Source of the DNA: Agromyces flavus
GTDB taxonomy: Bacteria > Actinomycetota > Actinomycetes > Actinomycetales > Microbacteriaceae
Assembly: GCF_900104685.1 (NCBI RefSeq)
Contig: NZ_LT629755.1
Coordinates: 3,348,001 to 3,412,000 of the forward strand
Length of the DNA: 64,000 nucleotides
Direction: 5' to 3'
Part shown: piece by piece, positions 56,836 to 64,000 of the stretch
Layout of the letters: every line of letters begins with the position of its first letter
Position numbering within the stretch: position 1 is the first letter of the stretch
Position numbers and translations under genes: made by a program
The notes under the pieces: generated by a model
What the model saw: only the letters and a program-made list of their open reading frames with translations
Told to the model about the DNA's origin: nothing
Database searches by the model: none

Positions 56836-57477
56836 GTGGGCTCGACCGCGTCGCCGCGCCGCGATGCGCGACGGAATCACGAACGCCTCCTCGTCGAGGC
56901 GAGGCGCCTCTTCGCCGAGCGTGGCATCGACGCGCCGCTCGACGAACTCGCGAATCGCGCGGGTGTCGGGGCCGGAACCGTCTACCGCCACTTCCCCACC
57001 CGCGACGCCCTGATCCGCGAGCTCTACGACGACGCGGTCGGCGACCTGCGCCGCTTCGCGCCCGAGATCCTCGGCGCCGAGACGGGCTGGGCCGCGATCG
57101 AGCTCTGGCTCGAGAAGGTGTCGGAGTGGCTCACCGAGTCGCCGTACCTTCCGGCTGTGATGCGTCGCGTGGCCGAGCTCGAACCCGACCATCGTCCGGG
57201 CGCGGAGTTCAAGGAGACGATGGACCAGATCGTCGAGCGTGCGCACGCCGAGGGCACGCTGCGTCCCGACGCGACCGGCGTCGATCTCAGCGTCCTCGTC
57301 GACATGCTCGGTTCCCTCGGCCAGTACGGCGGTGCCTACCTGCCGTTCTGGCGCCGGCAGCTCGCGGTCGTGCTCGACGGGCTGCGCGCACGGCCCGACC
57401 TCACTCCGCTCCCGGGCGCCGCGCTCGAGTTCGAGGTCTTCCACGACATGTCGCACCAGAAGCGCGCCGCCGACTGA
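56836..57477 (+). CDS. TetR/AcrR-family transcriptional regulator
   Basis: A 213-residue regulator. The HTH region ARRLFAERGIDAPLDELANR then AGVGAGTVYRHFPTRDALIR is textbook TetR. The C-terminal half, AELEPDHRPGAEFKETMDQI and LSVLVDMLGSLGQYGGAYLP, resembles the TetR_C family found with efflux genes. The GTG is six bases after TAGATT, giving a leaderless start. The likely operator lies at 56720-56737. The controlled genes are not in the window. Confidence 0.92.
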   Translation: MGSTASPRRDARRNHERLLVEARRLFAERGIDAPLDELANRAGVGAGTVYRHFPTRDALIRELYDDAVGDLRRFAPEILGAETGWAAIELWLEKVSEWLTESPYLPAVMRRVAELEPDHRPGAEFKETMDQIVERAHAEGTLRPDATGVDLSVLVDMLGSLGQYGGAYLPFWRRQLAVVLDGLRARPDLTPLPGAALEFEVFHDMSHQKRAAD

Positions 57478-57610
57478 CCGGCCTGCGACGGGAGAAGGTC
57501 CGTCCCAGGCGAGGCGCAGGACGAACGGCCCCTCGGGCCTCGCCGCCGCGACCTACCGTGGGACGCCGACGGCACCCGTTTCCACGGTGCCGCGAGGGAG
57601 GGAACCGACC

Positions 57611-58135
57611 ATGGGAATGGACAACCTGCTGCTGTACGTGGCCACGTACGACACCGCCGCGGCGGCGACCGAGGACTACCGACGCCTGCAGGACGCCAAG
57701 GAGGCCGACCTCGAGCTGGTGTCCTCGGTGGTCGTGCACCGGGACGACGACGGCAAGGTCACGGTCGACGAGCACGGCACCGGGCAGGTCGGGAGCGGCG
57801 CGCTCATCGGCGGCGCCGCCGGGCTCGTCGTGGGACTCTTCGCTCCGCCGCTGCTGGCCGCGACCGCAGTCGGCGCCGGTGTGGGCGCCATCGCGGGCAA
57901 GCTCGCCGAGCGCCACGAGGAGAAGAAGATGGGCGTGGACCTCGAGGAGACGCTCCCGAAGGGATCCTCCGCGATCGTGGCGGTGATCGACGACCGCTAC
58001 CTCGATCGGATCGACGCCGCACTGGACAAGTCGCTCAAGCAGGTCCAGAAGGCGATCGATCGCGACGACTACGAGGCGTTGCAGAAGGCGATCGACGAGG
58101 GCGGCGACGCGGTCGCGAGGGCGATGAGCTCGTAG
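57611..58135 (+). CDS. DUF1269/DUF6325-like membrane-associated protein
   Basis: A 174-residue protein: NLLLYVATYDTAAAATEDYR at the N-terminus, ELVSSVVVHRDDDGKVTVDE, a Gly-rich hydrophobic hairpin (GALIGGAAGLVVGLFAPPLL), then LPKGSSAIVAVIDDRYLDRI. This alpha/beta domain with an internal glycine-rich membrane-like loop is the DUF1269 type, of unknown function and often stress-induced. GGGAGGGA lies eight bases before the ATG, and a CGGCACC/GGTGCCG hairpin (57570-57592) lies just before that. Confidence 0.8.
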   Translation: MGMDNLLLYVATYDTAAAATEDYRRLQDAKEADLELVSSVVVHRDDDGKVTVDEHGTGQVGSGALIGGAAGLVVGLFAPPLLAATAVGAGVGAIAGKLAERHEEKKMGVDLEETLPKGSSAIVAVIDDRYLDRIDAALDKSLKQVQKAIDRDDYEALQKAIDEGGDAVARAMSS

Positions 58136-58161
58136 ATCGGGTCGGATCGGCGATCGAACCG

Positions 58162-59103
58162 TCAGAGGCCGAGCGTCAGCCGCTCCACGAGGGCCCGATA
58201 GCGCTCCGCCGTCTGCTCGACGATCTCGGCGGGAAGCGCGGGCGGCTGCTCCGACTCATCCTGGTCCCAATTGGCGGCGAGCCAGTCGCGCACGATCTGC
58301 TTGTCGAAGCTGGCCATGCGCACCTCGGGGGTGCCGCCGGTGAGGTATGCCTCGAGATCCCAGTAGCGACTCGAGTCGCTCGTGAGCACCTCGTCGGCCA
58401 GCGTGACGATGCCGGTCTCGCGATCGGCGCCGAACTCGAACTTCGTGTCGGCGAGGATGAGCCCGCGCTCCTCGGCCACGGTCGAGGCGTGCTCGAACAC
58501 GTCGAGCGAGATCGCGCGCAGCTGTTCGGCGACCGTCTCGCCGACGAGTTCGACGGTGCGCTCGTACGAGATGTTCTCGTCGTGTTCGCCCATCGGCGCC
58601 TTCCACGCGGGCGTGTAGATCGGCTCGGGCAGGCGGTCGCCGTCGGACAGGCCCTCAGGCAGCGCGATGCCGCTGATCGCGCCGGTCTCGCGGTACTCCC
58701 GGTACCCGCTGCCGGTGAGGTAGCCCCGCACGACGCATTCGATCGGGAACATGTCGAGCGAGCGGCACAGCATCGCCCGGTCGGCGAGGTCGGCCGGGAT
58801 CGGCGGGAGGTCGTGCCGATCGTCCTCGGCGTACGCCAGGTGGTTCGGCACCTGGGGCAGCTGGTCGAACCACCAGCGGGTGAGCGCCGTGAGCAGCGCC
58901 CCCTTGCCGGGGATCGTCGGCTCGAGCACCTGGTCGAACGCGCTCACGCGGTCGCTCGCCACGACGAGCACGACGGGAGACGCGTTCAGCGGGTCGCCCG
59001 TCCACGTGTCGTCGTCGGTCATCAGGTCGGTGGGCACGTACAGGTCGCGCACCTTGCCCGAGTACACGTGCGTCCATCCGTCGAGGTCGCCGGGGTCGGT
59101 CAT
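58162..59103 (-). CDS. purC: SAICAR synthetase
   Basis: A 313-residue enzyme that joins CAIR and aspartate in purine synthesis. HVYSGKVRDLYVPTD, VVASDRVSAFDQVLEPTIPG, split as VVASDRVSAFD and QVLEPTIPG, PIECVVRGYLTGSGYREYRE, and LADTKFEFGADRETG are the SAICAR synthetase signatures; the length and TGSGYREYRETG match the monomeric ~300-residue type. AGGAGG lies seven bases before the ATG. It follows purD in the same direction with a 43-base gap. Confidence 0.97.
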   Translation of the reverse strand: MTDPGDLDGWTHVYSGKVRDLYVPTDLMTDDDTWTGDPLNASPVVLVVASDRVSAFDQVLEPTIPGKGALLTALTRWWFDQLPQVPNHLAYAEDDRHDLPPIPADLADRAMLCRSLDMFPIECVVRGYLTGSGYREYRETGAISGIALPEGLSDGDRLPEPIYTPAWKAPMGEHDENISYERTVELVGETVAEQLRAISLDVFEHASTVAEERGLILADTKFEFGADRETGIVTLADEVLTSDSSRYWDLEAYLTGGTPEVRMASFDKQIVRDWLAANWDQDESEQPPALPAEIVEQTAERYRALVERLTLGL

Positions 59104-59146
59104 CCTCGCCCTCCTCTCACTCGCGCTCGGTCGGCGCGGTCGTCGC

Positions 59147-60457
59147 TCACTCCGCGACGCGCGCGGCGATGTCGGTGCGGTATTGGCCGCCGTCGAGTCG
59201 CAGGTGCCCGAGCGCCTCGTACGCCCGCCGCCGCGCCTCGGCGAAATCGCCGCCGATCGCGACCACGTTGAGCACGCGGCCGCCCGTCGCGACGAGGTGC
59301 GGTTCCGCGTCGTCGGCGCTCGTGCCGACCGCGGTCGCCGCGTGCGCCACGTGCACGCCCGGCACGGCCTCCGCCGCCTCGAGCCCGTCGATGCGACGCC
59401 CGGTCAGGGGCGACTCGGGGTAGCCCTCGCTCGCGAGCACGACCGTGACCGCGGAATCGGGCCGGAACTCGGGCCGAGCGTGCTCGGCCAGCCGGCCGGT
59501 CGCGGCCGCGTACAGCAGCCCCGACAGCGGGGTGGCCAGGCGCGGCAGCACGACCTGCGTCTCGGGGTCGCCGAAGCGCGCGTTGAACTCGATGACGCGG
59601 ATGCCGCGGCTGGTGAGGATGAGGCCGGCGTAGAGCAGGCCGATGAACGGCGTCTGCTCCTCGTCGAGCTGCCGGATGGTGGGCAGCGCGATGGTCTCGA
59701 TGACCTCGTCGACGAACGCCTGCTCGCTTCCGAAGCCCTCGGCGAGCCACGGCAGCGGCGAATACGCGCCCATTCCCCCGGTATTGGGGCCCTCGTCGCC
59801 GTCGCGGAGGCGCTTGTAGTCCTGCGCGGGCGAGAGCGGCAGCACGTTCGAGCCGTCGGAGAGGAGGAACAGCGACACCTCCTGGCCGTCCAGGAACTCC
59901 TCGATGAGCACTGGGCCCTGCTGGAGGTAGTGCGCGGCGTGCGCGAGGGCCGCCTCGCGATCGTCGGTGACGAGCACGCCCTTGCCGGCGGCGAGGCCGT
60001 CGGCCTTGATCACGTACGGGGCGCCGAACTCGTCGAGCGTCGCGACGACCTGCGGCAGGGAGTCGGCGAGGTTGGCGCGGCCGGTCGGCACGCCCGCGGC
60101 CTCCATGATGCGCTTGGCGAAGGTCTTGGAGCCCTCGAGCTGCGCGGCCGCCTTGCCCGGGCCGAACGTCGCGATGCCGCGCGTGCGCAGCGCGTCGGCG
60201 ACCCCGGCGACGAGCGGCGCCTCCGGGCCGATGACCACGAGCTCGATGTCGTTGTCGAACGCGTAGTCGGCGACCACCACCGGGTCGGTCGGGTCGAGCG
60301 CGATGGTCTCGACGCTGCCGCGCGACGACGACGTGGCGGATGCGGCGATGCCGGCGTTGCCGGGTGCGGCGACGATCTCGTGGCCAGCCTCCTCGTCGAG
60401 CAGGGCCAGGATGATGGCGTGCTCGCGCGCGCCCGAACCGAGGACGAGGATTCTCAC
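59147..60457 (-). CDS. purD: Phosphoribosylamine-glycine ligase
   Basis: A 436-residue ATP-grasp enzyme that makes GAR. ILVLGSGAREHAIILALLDE, ELVVIGPEAPLVAGVADAL, PYVIKADGLAAGKGVLVTD, GEGPNTGGMGAYSP-type block (here DEGPNTGGMGAYSPLPW) and VIEFNARFGDPETQVVLPRL are all present. The GTG is six bases after TAGCCT, giving a leaderless start. It is first of the purD-purC operon. Confidence 0.97.
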   Translation of the reverse strand: MRILVLGSGAREHAIILALLDEEAGHEIVAAPGNAGIAASATSSSRGSVETIALDPTDPVVVADYAFDNDIELVVIGPEAPLVAGVADALRTRGIATFGPGKAAAQLEGSKTFAKRIMEAAGVPTGRANLADSLPQVVATLDEFGAPYVIKADGLAAGKGVLVTDDREAALAHAAHYLQQGPVLIEEFLDGQEVSLFLLSDGSNVLPLSPAQDYKRLRDGDEGPNTGGMGAYSPLPWLAEGFGSEQAFVDEVIETIALPTIRQLDEEQTPFIGLLYAGLILTSRGIRVIEFNARFGDPETQVVLPRLATPLSGLLYAAATGRLAEHARPEFRPDSAVTVVLASEGYPESPLTGRRIDGLEAAEAVPGVHVAHAATAVGTSADDAEPHLVATGGRVLNVVAIGGDFAEARRRAYEALGHLRLDGGQYRTDIAARVAE

Positions 60458-60529
60458 CCCGTCAGGCTACCGGAGGGGCATCCGGCGCTGCGGCGCGTGA
60501 CGGGGTCCGGGTGGGGGAGGATGGACGCC

Positions 60530-60931
60530 ATGGCACGAGCGCGCATCGCGGACGACCTGGGCCGCGCGGCGGTCGGCGTGGTGGTGCGCGTCGGCGGCAT
60601 CGACGGCGCCGGCAGCGAGCCATCCGTCGACCGTAGGACGCTCGCGCTCGCGGTGCGCTACACGCTGCAGCTGCTCGCCGAGCAGTCGCCGGGTGGGGCG
60701 GTCGAGGTGCGCGTTCCGCCGTTCGGCGCCGTGCAGTGCGTCGAGGGGCCGCGGCACACGCGTGGCACGCCGCCGAACGTCGTCGAGACGGATGCCGCGA
60801 CCTGGCTCGCCCTCGCGACCGGGTCCCTCGCGTGGTCAGACGCGCGATCCTCCGGTCGCGTGCACGCGTCGGGGCAGCGCGCCGACCTCGAGGGAGTCGT
60901 CCCCGTGATCGACGCCGAGCGCGTGCGCTGA
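60530..60931 (+). CDS. Sterol-carrier-like protein adjacent to purF
   Basis: A 133-residue protein with RTLALAVRYTLQLLAEQSPG, VEVRVPPFGAVQCVEGPRHT and RGTPPNVVETDAATWLALAT, the pattern of a small SCP2-like (sterol carrier family) protein. A homologue lies beside purF in mycobacteria (Rv0807 type), so the neighbourhood is ancient. The role is unknown; a lipid- or metabolite-binding pocket is possible. The ATG at 60530 is preferred to 60521 because GGGGAGG is then nine bases upstream. Confidence 0.82.
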   Translation: MARARIADDLGRAAVGVVVRVGGIDGAGSEPSVDRRTLALAVRYTLQLLAEQSPGGAVEVRVPPFGAVQCVEGPRHTRGTPPNVVETDAATWLALATGSLAWSDARSSGRVHASGQRADLEGVVPVIDAERVR

Positions 60932-60974
60932 GTCCGCCACCGCACGTGTCGGCGAGCTGGGGGAGAATGGTCTC

Positions 60975-61451
60975 GTGAGCGATGTCCCCAGGAGCCCCGA
61001 GCCGATCGAGCCCGAGCAGGAGCCGAGCGAGCCGTCGACGGCCGCGCCGGAGGCATCCGTCGCCCGCCGTGACGATGACGCCGACGCGCCCCACCCCAAG
61101 GTGGCGCGCATGGACGTCGATCCCGATGCGCCCGACGCCGAGCACCTCGAGACCGAGCGGACGAACGACTCGGTGTCGGTCCGCCGCGCCCCGCGCTACC
61201 CGGCGTTCATCGTCGCGGGCATCGTGCTCGGCGCGGTCCTCGCGCTCGTGCTGACCTTCGCGTATCCCGAGAACGGCGAGTTCGACCGCGGGCAGGTCTT
61301 CGGCTTCATCGTGCTCTGGTGCGCCGCCTTCGGCGCGGCACTCGGCGGCGTCGTCGCCCTCATCGTCGACCGCCGTCTCGCGAAGCGCCGCGGCTCGGCC
61401 GTCGCCGAGCACGAGTCCACCCACTTCGTGGACGGCGACTCGCCTAGCTGA
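60975..61451 (+). CDS. Two-helix membrane protein with acidic N-terminus
   Basis: A 158-residue protein: ~75 disordered Glu/Pro/Asp residues, then two membrane helices (FIVAGIVLGAVLALVLTFAY and VFGFIVLWCAAFGAALGGVV) and a polar tail. It resembles a small actinobacterial family found near purF and sometimes mislabelled as a potassium transporter. The function is unknown. Its last eight bases overlap the end of the convergent purF. Confidence 0.78.
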   Translation: MSDVPRSPEPIEPEQEPSEPSTAAPEASVARRDDDADAPHPKVARMDVDPDAPDAEHLETERTNDSVSVRRAPRYPAFIVAGIVLGAVLALVLTFAYPENGEFDRGQVFGFIVLWCAAFGAALGGVVALIVDRRLAKRRGSAVAEHESTHFVDGDSPS

Positions 61452-62901
61452 GCTGGGTTCGCTCCACCCAGTCGAGGTACTCGGGCGTCACGGTGCCGGT
61501 GACGTACTCGCCCGTGAAGCACGAGAGGTCGAGCTCGGTGATGCCGGTCCCGTCGGTGATCGCGGCCTGGAGGTCGGCGACCTCCTGGTAGATCATGTGG
61601 TCGGCGCCGAGCTCGCGGGCGATCTCGGGGATCTTCTTGTCGTGCGCGACGAGCTCGCGGCGGCTCGGCATGTTGATGCCGTAGACGTGCGGGTAGCGCA
61701 CCGGCGGCGCCGCCGACGTGAAGGTGACCTTGTTGGCGCCGGCGGCGCGGGCCATCTCGACGATCTCCTTCGACGTGGTGCCGCGGACGATCGAATCGTC
61801 GACGATGAGGATGTTCTTCCCCCTGAACTCGGTGCCCATCGCATTGAGCTTCTGGCGCACCGATCGCTTGCGCTGCGCCTGGCCCGGCATGATGAACGTG
61901 CGGCCGACGTAGCGGTTCTTGTAGAAGCCCTCGCGGTACTCGATGCCCAGCTTCTGGGCGACCTGCATGGCCGCGGGCCGGGACGAGTCGGGGATCGGCA
62001 TGACGACGTCGATGTCGCCCTTGTCCATGTGCGTGGTGATCGTGCTCGCGAGACGGTCGCCCATGCGCAGTCGCGCCTCGTACACCGAGATGCCGTTCAT
62101 CACGGAGTCGGGTCGCGCGAGGTAGACGTACTCGAACGAGCACGGCACGAGGCGCGGGTTGGTCGCGCACTGGCGCGAGATCATCTCTCCGTCGAGCGTG
62201 ATGAAGATCGCCTCGCCCGGCTCGACGTCGCGGACGACCTCGTAGTCGCCGTTCTCGAGCACGAGCGACTCGGATGCGACGATCCACTCGGTCTTCCCGC
62301 CATCCGTCGTGCGCTTGCCGAGGATGAGGGGGCGGATGCCGAACGGGTCGCGGAACGCGAGCAGGCCGTACCCGGCGATCATGGCGATGACCGCGTACGA
62401 GCCCTCGACGCGCTCGTGCACGTGCGAGACGGCCTGGAAGACCTGATCGGGGTCGAGCTCGAGGCCGGTGATCTGGCCCTGCAGTTCGGTCGCGAGGACG
62501 TTCAGCAGCATCTCGGTGTCGCTCGTGGAGTTCACGTGCCGGCGGTCGATGCGGAACAGGTCCTGCGAGAGCTCGCGCGTGTTCGTGAGATTGCCGTTGT
62601 GGACGAGGATGATGCCGTACGGCGCGTTCACGTAGAACGGCTGCGCCTCCTCCTCGCGCTCGGCGGCGCCCTTGGTGGTGTACCGCACGTGGCCGAGGCC
62701 CATGGTGCCGAGCAGCGACCGCATGTCGCGCGTGCGGAAGGCCTCGCGCACCTGGCCGCGCGCCTTCGTCATGTGGAAGACGGGACCGTCGGCGGTCGCG
62801 ATGCCCGTCGAGTCCTGGCCTCGGTGCTGCAGCAGGAGCAGGCTGTCGTAGATCTGCTGGTTGACGGGCTCGGTGGAGACGATGCCGACGATGCCGCACA
62901 T
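61444..62901 (-). CDS. purF: Amidophosphoribosyltransferase
   Basis: A 485-residue enzyme, the first step of purine synthesis (PRPP + glutamine to phosphoribosylamine). The start MCGIVGIV exposes the catalytic Cys2 after Met removal; no propeptide is present. LLLLQHRGQDSTGIATADG, GLGHVRYTTKGA, HNGNLTNTRELSQDLF, and the PRTase motif ILIVDDSIVRGTTSKEIVEM are typical, and CSFEYVYLARPDS marks the interface between domains. It is convergent with the small membrane gene at 60975. Confidence 0.97.
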   Translation of the reverse strand: MCGIVGIVSTEPVNQQIYDSLLLLQHRGQDSTGIATADGPVFHMTKARGQVREAFRTRDMRSLLGTMGLGHVRYTTKGAAEREEEAQPFYVNAPYGIILVHNGNLTNTRELSQDLFRIDRRHVNSTSDTEMLLNVLATELQGQITGLELDPDQVFQAVSHVHERVEGSYAVIAMIAGYGLLAFRDPFGIRPLILGKRTTDGGKTEWIVASESLVLENGDYEVVRDVEPGEAIFITLDGEMISRQCATNPRLVPCSFEYVYLARPDSVMNGISVYEARLRMGDRLASTITTHMDKGDIDVVMPIPDSSRPAAMQVAQKLGIEYREGFYKNRYVGRTFIMPGQAQRKRSVRQKLNAMGTEFRGKNILIVDDSIVRGTTSKEIVEMARAAGANKVTFTSAAPPVRYPHVYGINMPSRRELVAHDKKIPEIARELGADHMIYQEVADLQAAITDGTGITELDLSCFTGEYVTGTVTPEYLDWVERTQLS

Positions 62902-63272
62902 GCGAGCGATGGCTCCTCGTGGGGTGGGGAAGCGTCCGAGCTGGACGGTCCATCATCCCATATGCGCGCGTGTGAGCCGGCTGGGCGGATGCTGCTGCTC
63001 AACTGAGCGGCGGTGGCTTCGACCGCGCACCGACCGTTCGGCTGCATGCGCGATCCCGCACGTCAGCGCAGAACTCGGCAGCCTAATCCGGGAGATCGGA
63101 ATGTGGCAGGAAGTCTGCGATTCCGTGCGGATGTTCGTCGGTTCCCACAAATCCGCGATCCGGCACTCCCCCCGTACGAGGGTCAGCTGTCAGGCTCTCC
63201 CGCATTCCGTTGACGCGGCGCAGGGACCGACTTGGGGGGACCGGCCGCCGGTTGAGAAAGGACCCATCGTCC
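62902..63272. other. 371-base intergenic region before the secreted peptidase
   Basis: This is the divergent control region of purF and the peptidase gene. TTGACG near 63210 could be part of a promoter for the peptidase, and a small ACCGG/CCGGT dyad lies near its ribosome site. No gene, tRNA or long repeat was seen. Confidence 0.5.
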
Positions 63273-64000
63273 ATGAAGTTCACCTCGCTCCGCGCCGCCC
63301 TCACCGGCGCGGCCCTCGTCGCGTGTGGCCTGCTGGCCGTCCCGGCGGCGGCGAACGCCGCACCGCCGTCCGTCCCGCCGGGCGTCGACCAGCACGCCGT
63401 CCCCGCCGCCGAGGCCGCGGCCGCCGCCGGCTACTGGACGCCCGCGCGGATGCGGGCCGCGATCCCGGCCGACTCCCTCCTGGCCGGCAAGTCGGCGTCG
63501 ACGCCGGCGTCGGATGTCGCGGCCGGCGCGCCGGTCACGTACGGCAAGCCCGCCCCCGCGGGCGACATCCAGCCGATGGCCACGGCCGAGACCCCGGTGC
63601 CCAACATCGGCAAGGTGTTCTTCACCCTCAACGGCCGCAACTACGTGTGCTCAGGCAACTCGGTGAGCGCGTCGAACGCGAGCCTCGTCGCCACGGCGGC
63701 GCACTGCGTGCACTCGGGCAAGGGCAAGTACGCCACGAACTGGGTGTTCGTGCCGGCGTACCAGAACGGCGCCGCCCCCTACGGGCAGTGGACCGCGACC
63801 AAGCTCACGGCGCCCACGCAGTGGACCAAGGGCGGCGACATCACGTACGACACCGCGTTCGCGAAGGTCGGACTGCTGAACGGCCGCACCCTGTCAGCGA
63901 CGGTCGGCGGCACGGCGATCGCCTTCAACCAGGCGCGGGGGCTCGCCTACGAGGCGTTCGGCTATCCGGCCGCGGCGCCGTTCAACGGCCAGACGCTGCA
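63273..64000 (+). CDS. Secreted trypsin-like serine peptidase (N-terminal part, runs off the window)
   Basis: The first 242 residues are visible. The ATG at 63273 has AAAGGA upstream and opens a signal peptide (MKFTSLRAALTGAALVACGL, cut after AANA near residue 30). A pro-region of about 80 residues precedes a chymotrypsin-fold domain: GKVFFTLNGRNYVCSGNSVS, VATAAHCVHSGKGKY with the catalytic His, and GGDITYDTAFAKVGL with the catalytic Asp. The Ser lies beyond the edge. It resembles the V8/trypsin-like peptidases of actinobacteria. With the S8 protease and the glucanase it adds to the window's secreted hydrolases. Confidence 0.9.
   Translation, partial: MKFTSLRAALTGAALVACGLLAVPAAANAAPPSVPPGVDQHAVPAAEAAAAAGYWTPARMRAAIPADSLLAGKSASTPASDVAAGAPVTYGKPAPAGDIQPMATAETPVPNIGKVFFTLNGRNYVCSGNSVSASNASLVATAAHCVHSGKGKYATNWVFVPAYQNGAAPYGQWTATKLTAPTQWTKGGDITYDTAFAKVGLLNGRTLSATVGGTAIAFNQARGLAYEAFGYPAAAPFNGQTL

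Overview
The window reads as a chromosomal stretch of a high-GC actinobacterium, most likely a member of the Microbacteriaceae (Agromyces-like). This rests on GC near 70% or more, a strong GC-ending codon bias, many genes that start 6-7 bases after a TANNNT element (leaderless mRNAs), dense four-base ATGA/GTGA gene overlaps, a heavy load of the octamer GGCATCCG/CGGATGCC, and actinobacterial neighbourhoods (DUF3151-purA, purS-purQ, purD-purC, an SCP2-like gene beside purF). The genus is inferred. I see no tRNA, rRNA, CRISPR array, transposase or integrase.

Layout. 1-1680: a TetR repressor, a degenerate ABC-ATPase-like protein and a YhgE/Pip membrane protein in one operon with a clear operator. 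1746-5752: cardiolipin synthase, argG and a DUF2975/XRE pair. 5967-10672: a secreted subtilase, NAD(P)H-hydrate epimerase, DUF3151, purA and a small MT0933-like protein. 10780-17658: a GNAT enzyme, then a LytS/LytTR two-component system coupled to one sodium/solute symporter and divergent from a DUF485-ActP acetate-type symporter, with 20-bp-phased repeats between them. 17659-19511: a lower-GC patch holding a RelA/SpoT-domain protein, a coupled small protein and a HIRAN protein. 19512-31112: lipoamide dehydrogenase, a drug/metabolite exporter, a CsoR-type-operator copper operon (copZ, a secreted protein, copA), a chorismate mutase/SDR operon, small envelope proteins, a NUDIX hydrolase and a glycosyltransferase-GtrA fusion. 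31226-38043: purL, then a shikimate-dehydrogenase-like gene divergent from a large secreted GH16 beta-glucanase, both with LacI-type operators. 38104-44358: membrane proteins, apt, a flavodoxin-type reductase, a formylglycine-generating-enzyme homologue, and fur-katA with a Fur box.

44555-47841 is the most unusual block: a radical-SAM protein of the MJ0619/tetraether-synthase type, a small membrane protein, a non-canonical Lgt-like protein and a further membrane protein in one tight operon, suggesting lipid or lipoprotein modification. 47890-52846: purQ-purS, a wax-ester-synthase/DGAT-type acyltransferase, an MFS exporter and three overlapping envelope-stress-like genes. 53014-56217: a tryptophan catabolic operon (kynA, a metal-dependent amidohydrolase, kynU) whose amidohydrolase is interrupted by a one-base frameshift. 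56319-64000: a DUF1905 protein, a TetR regulator with its operator, a DUF1269-like protein, purC, purD, an SCP2-like protein, a membrane protein, purF and the start of a secreted trypsin-like peptidase.

Seven purine genes (purA, purL, purQ, purS, purC, purD, purF) are scattered through the window among unrelated genes. All coordinates come from reading the sequence by hand; family assignments are from motif recognition without database searches.
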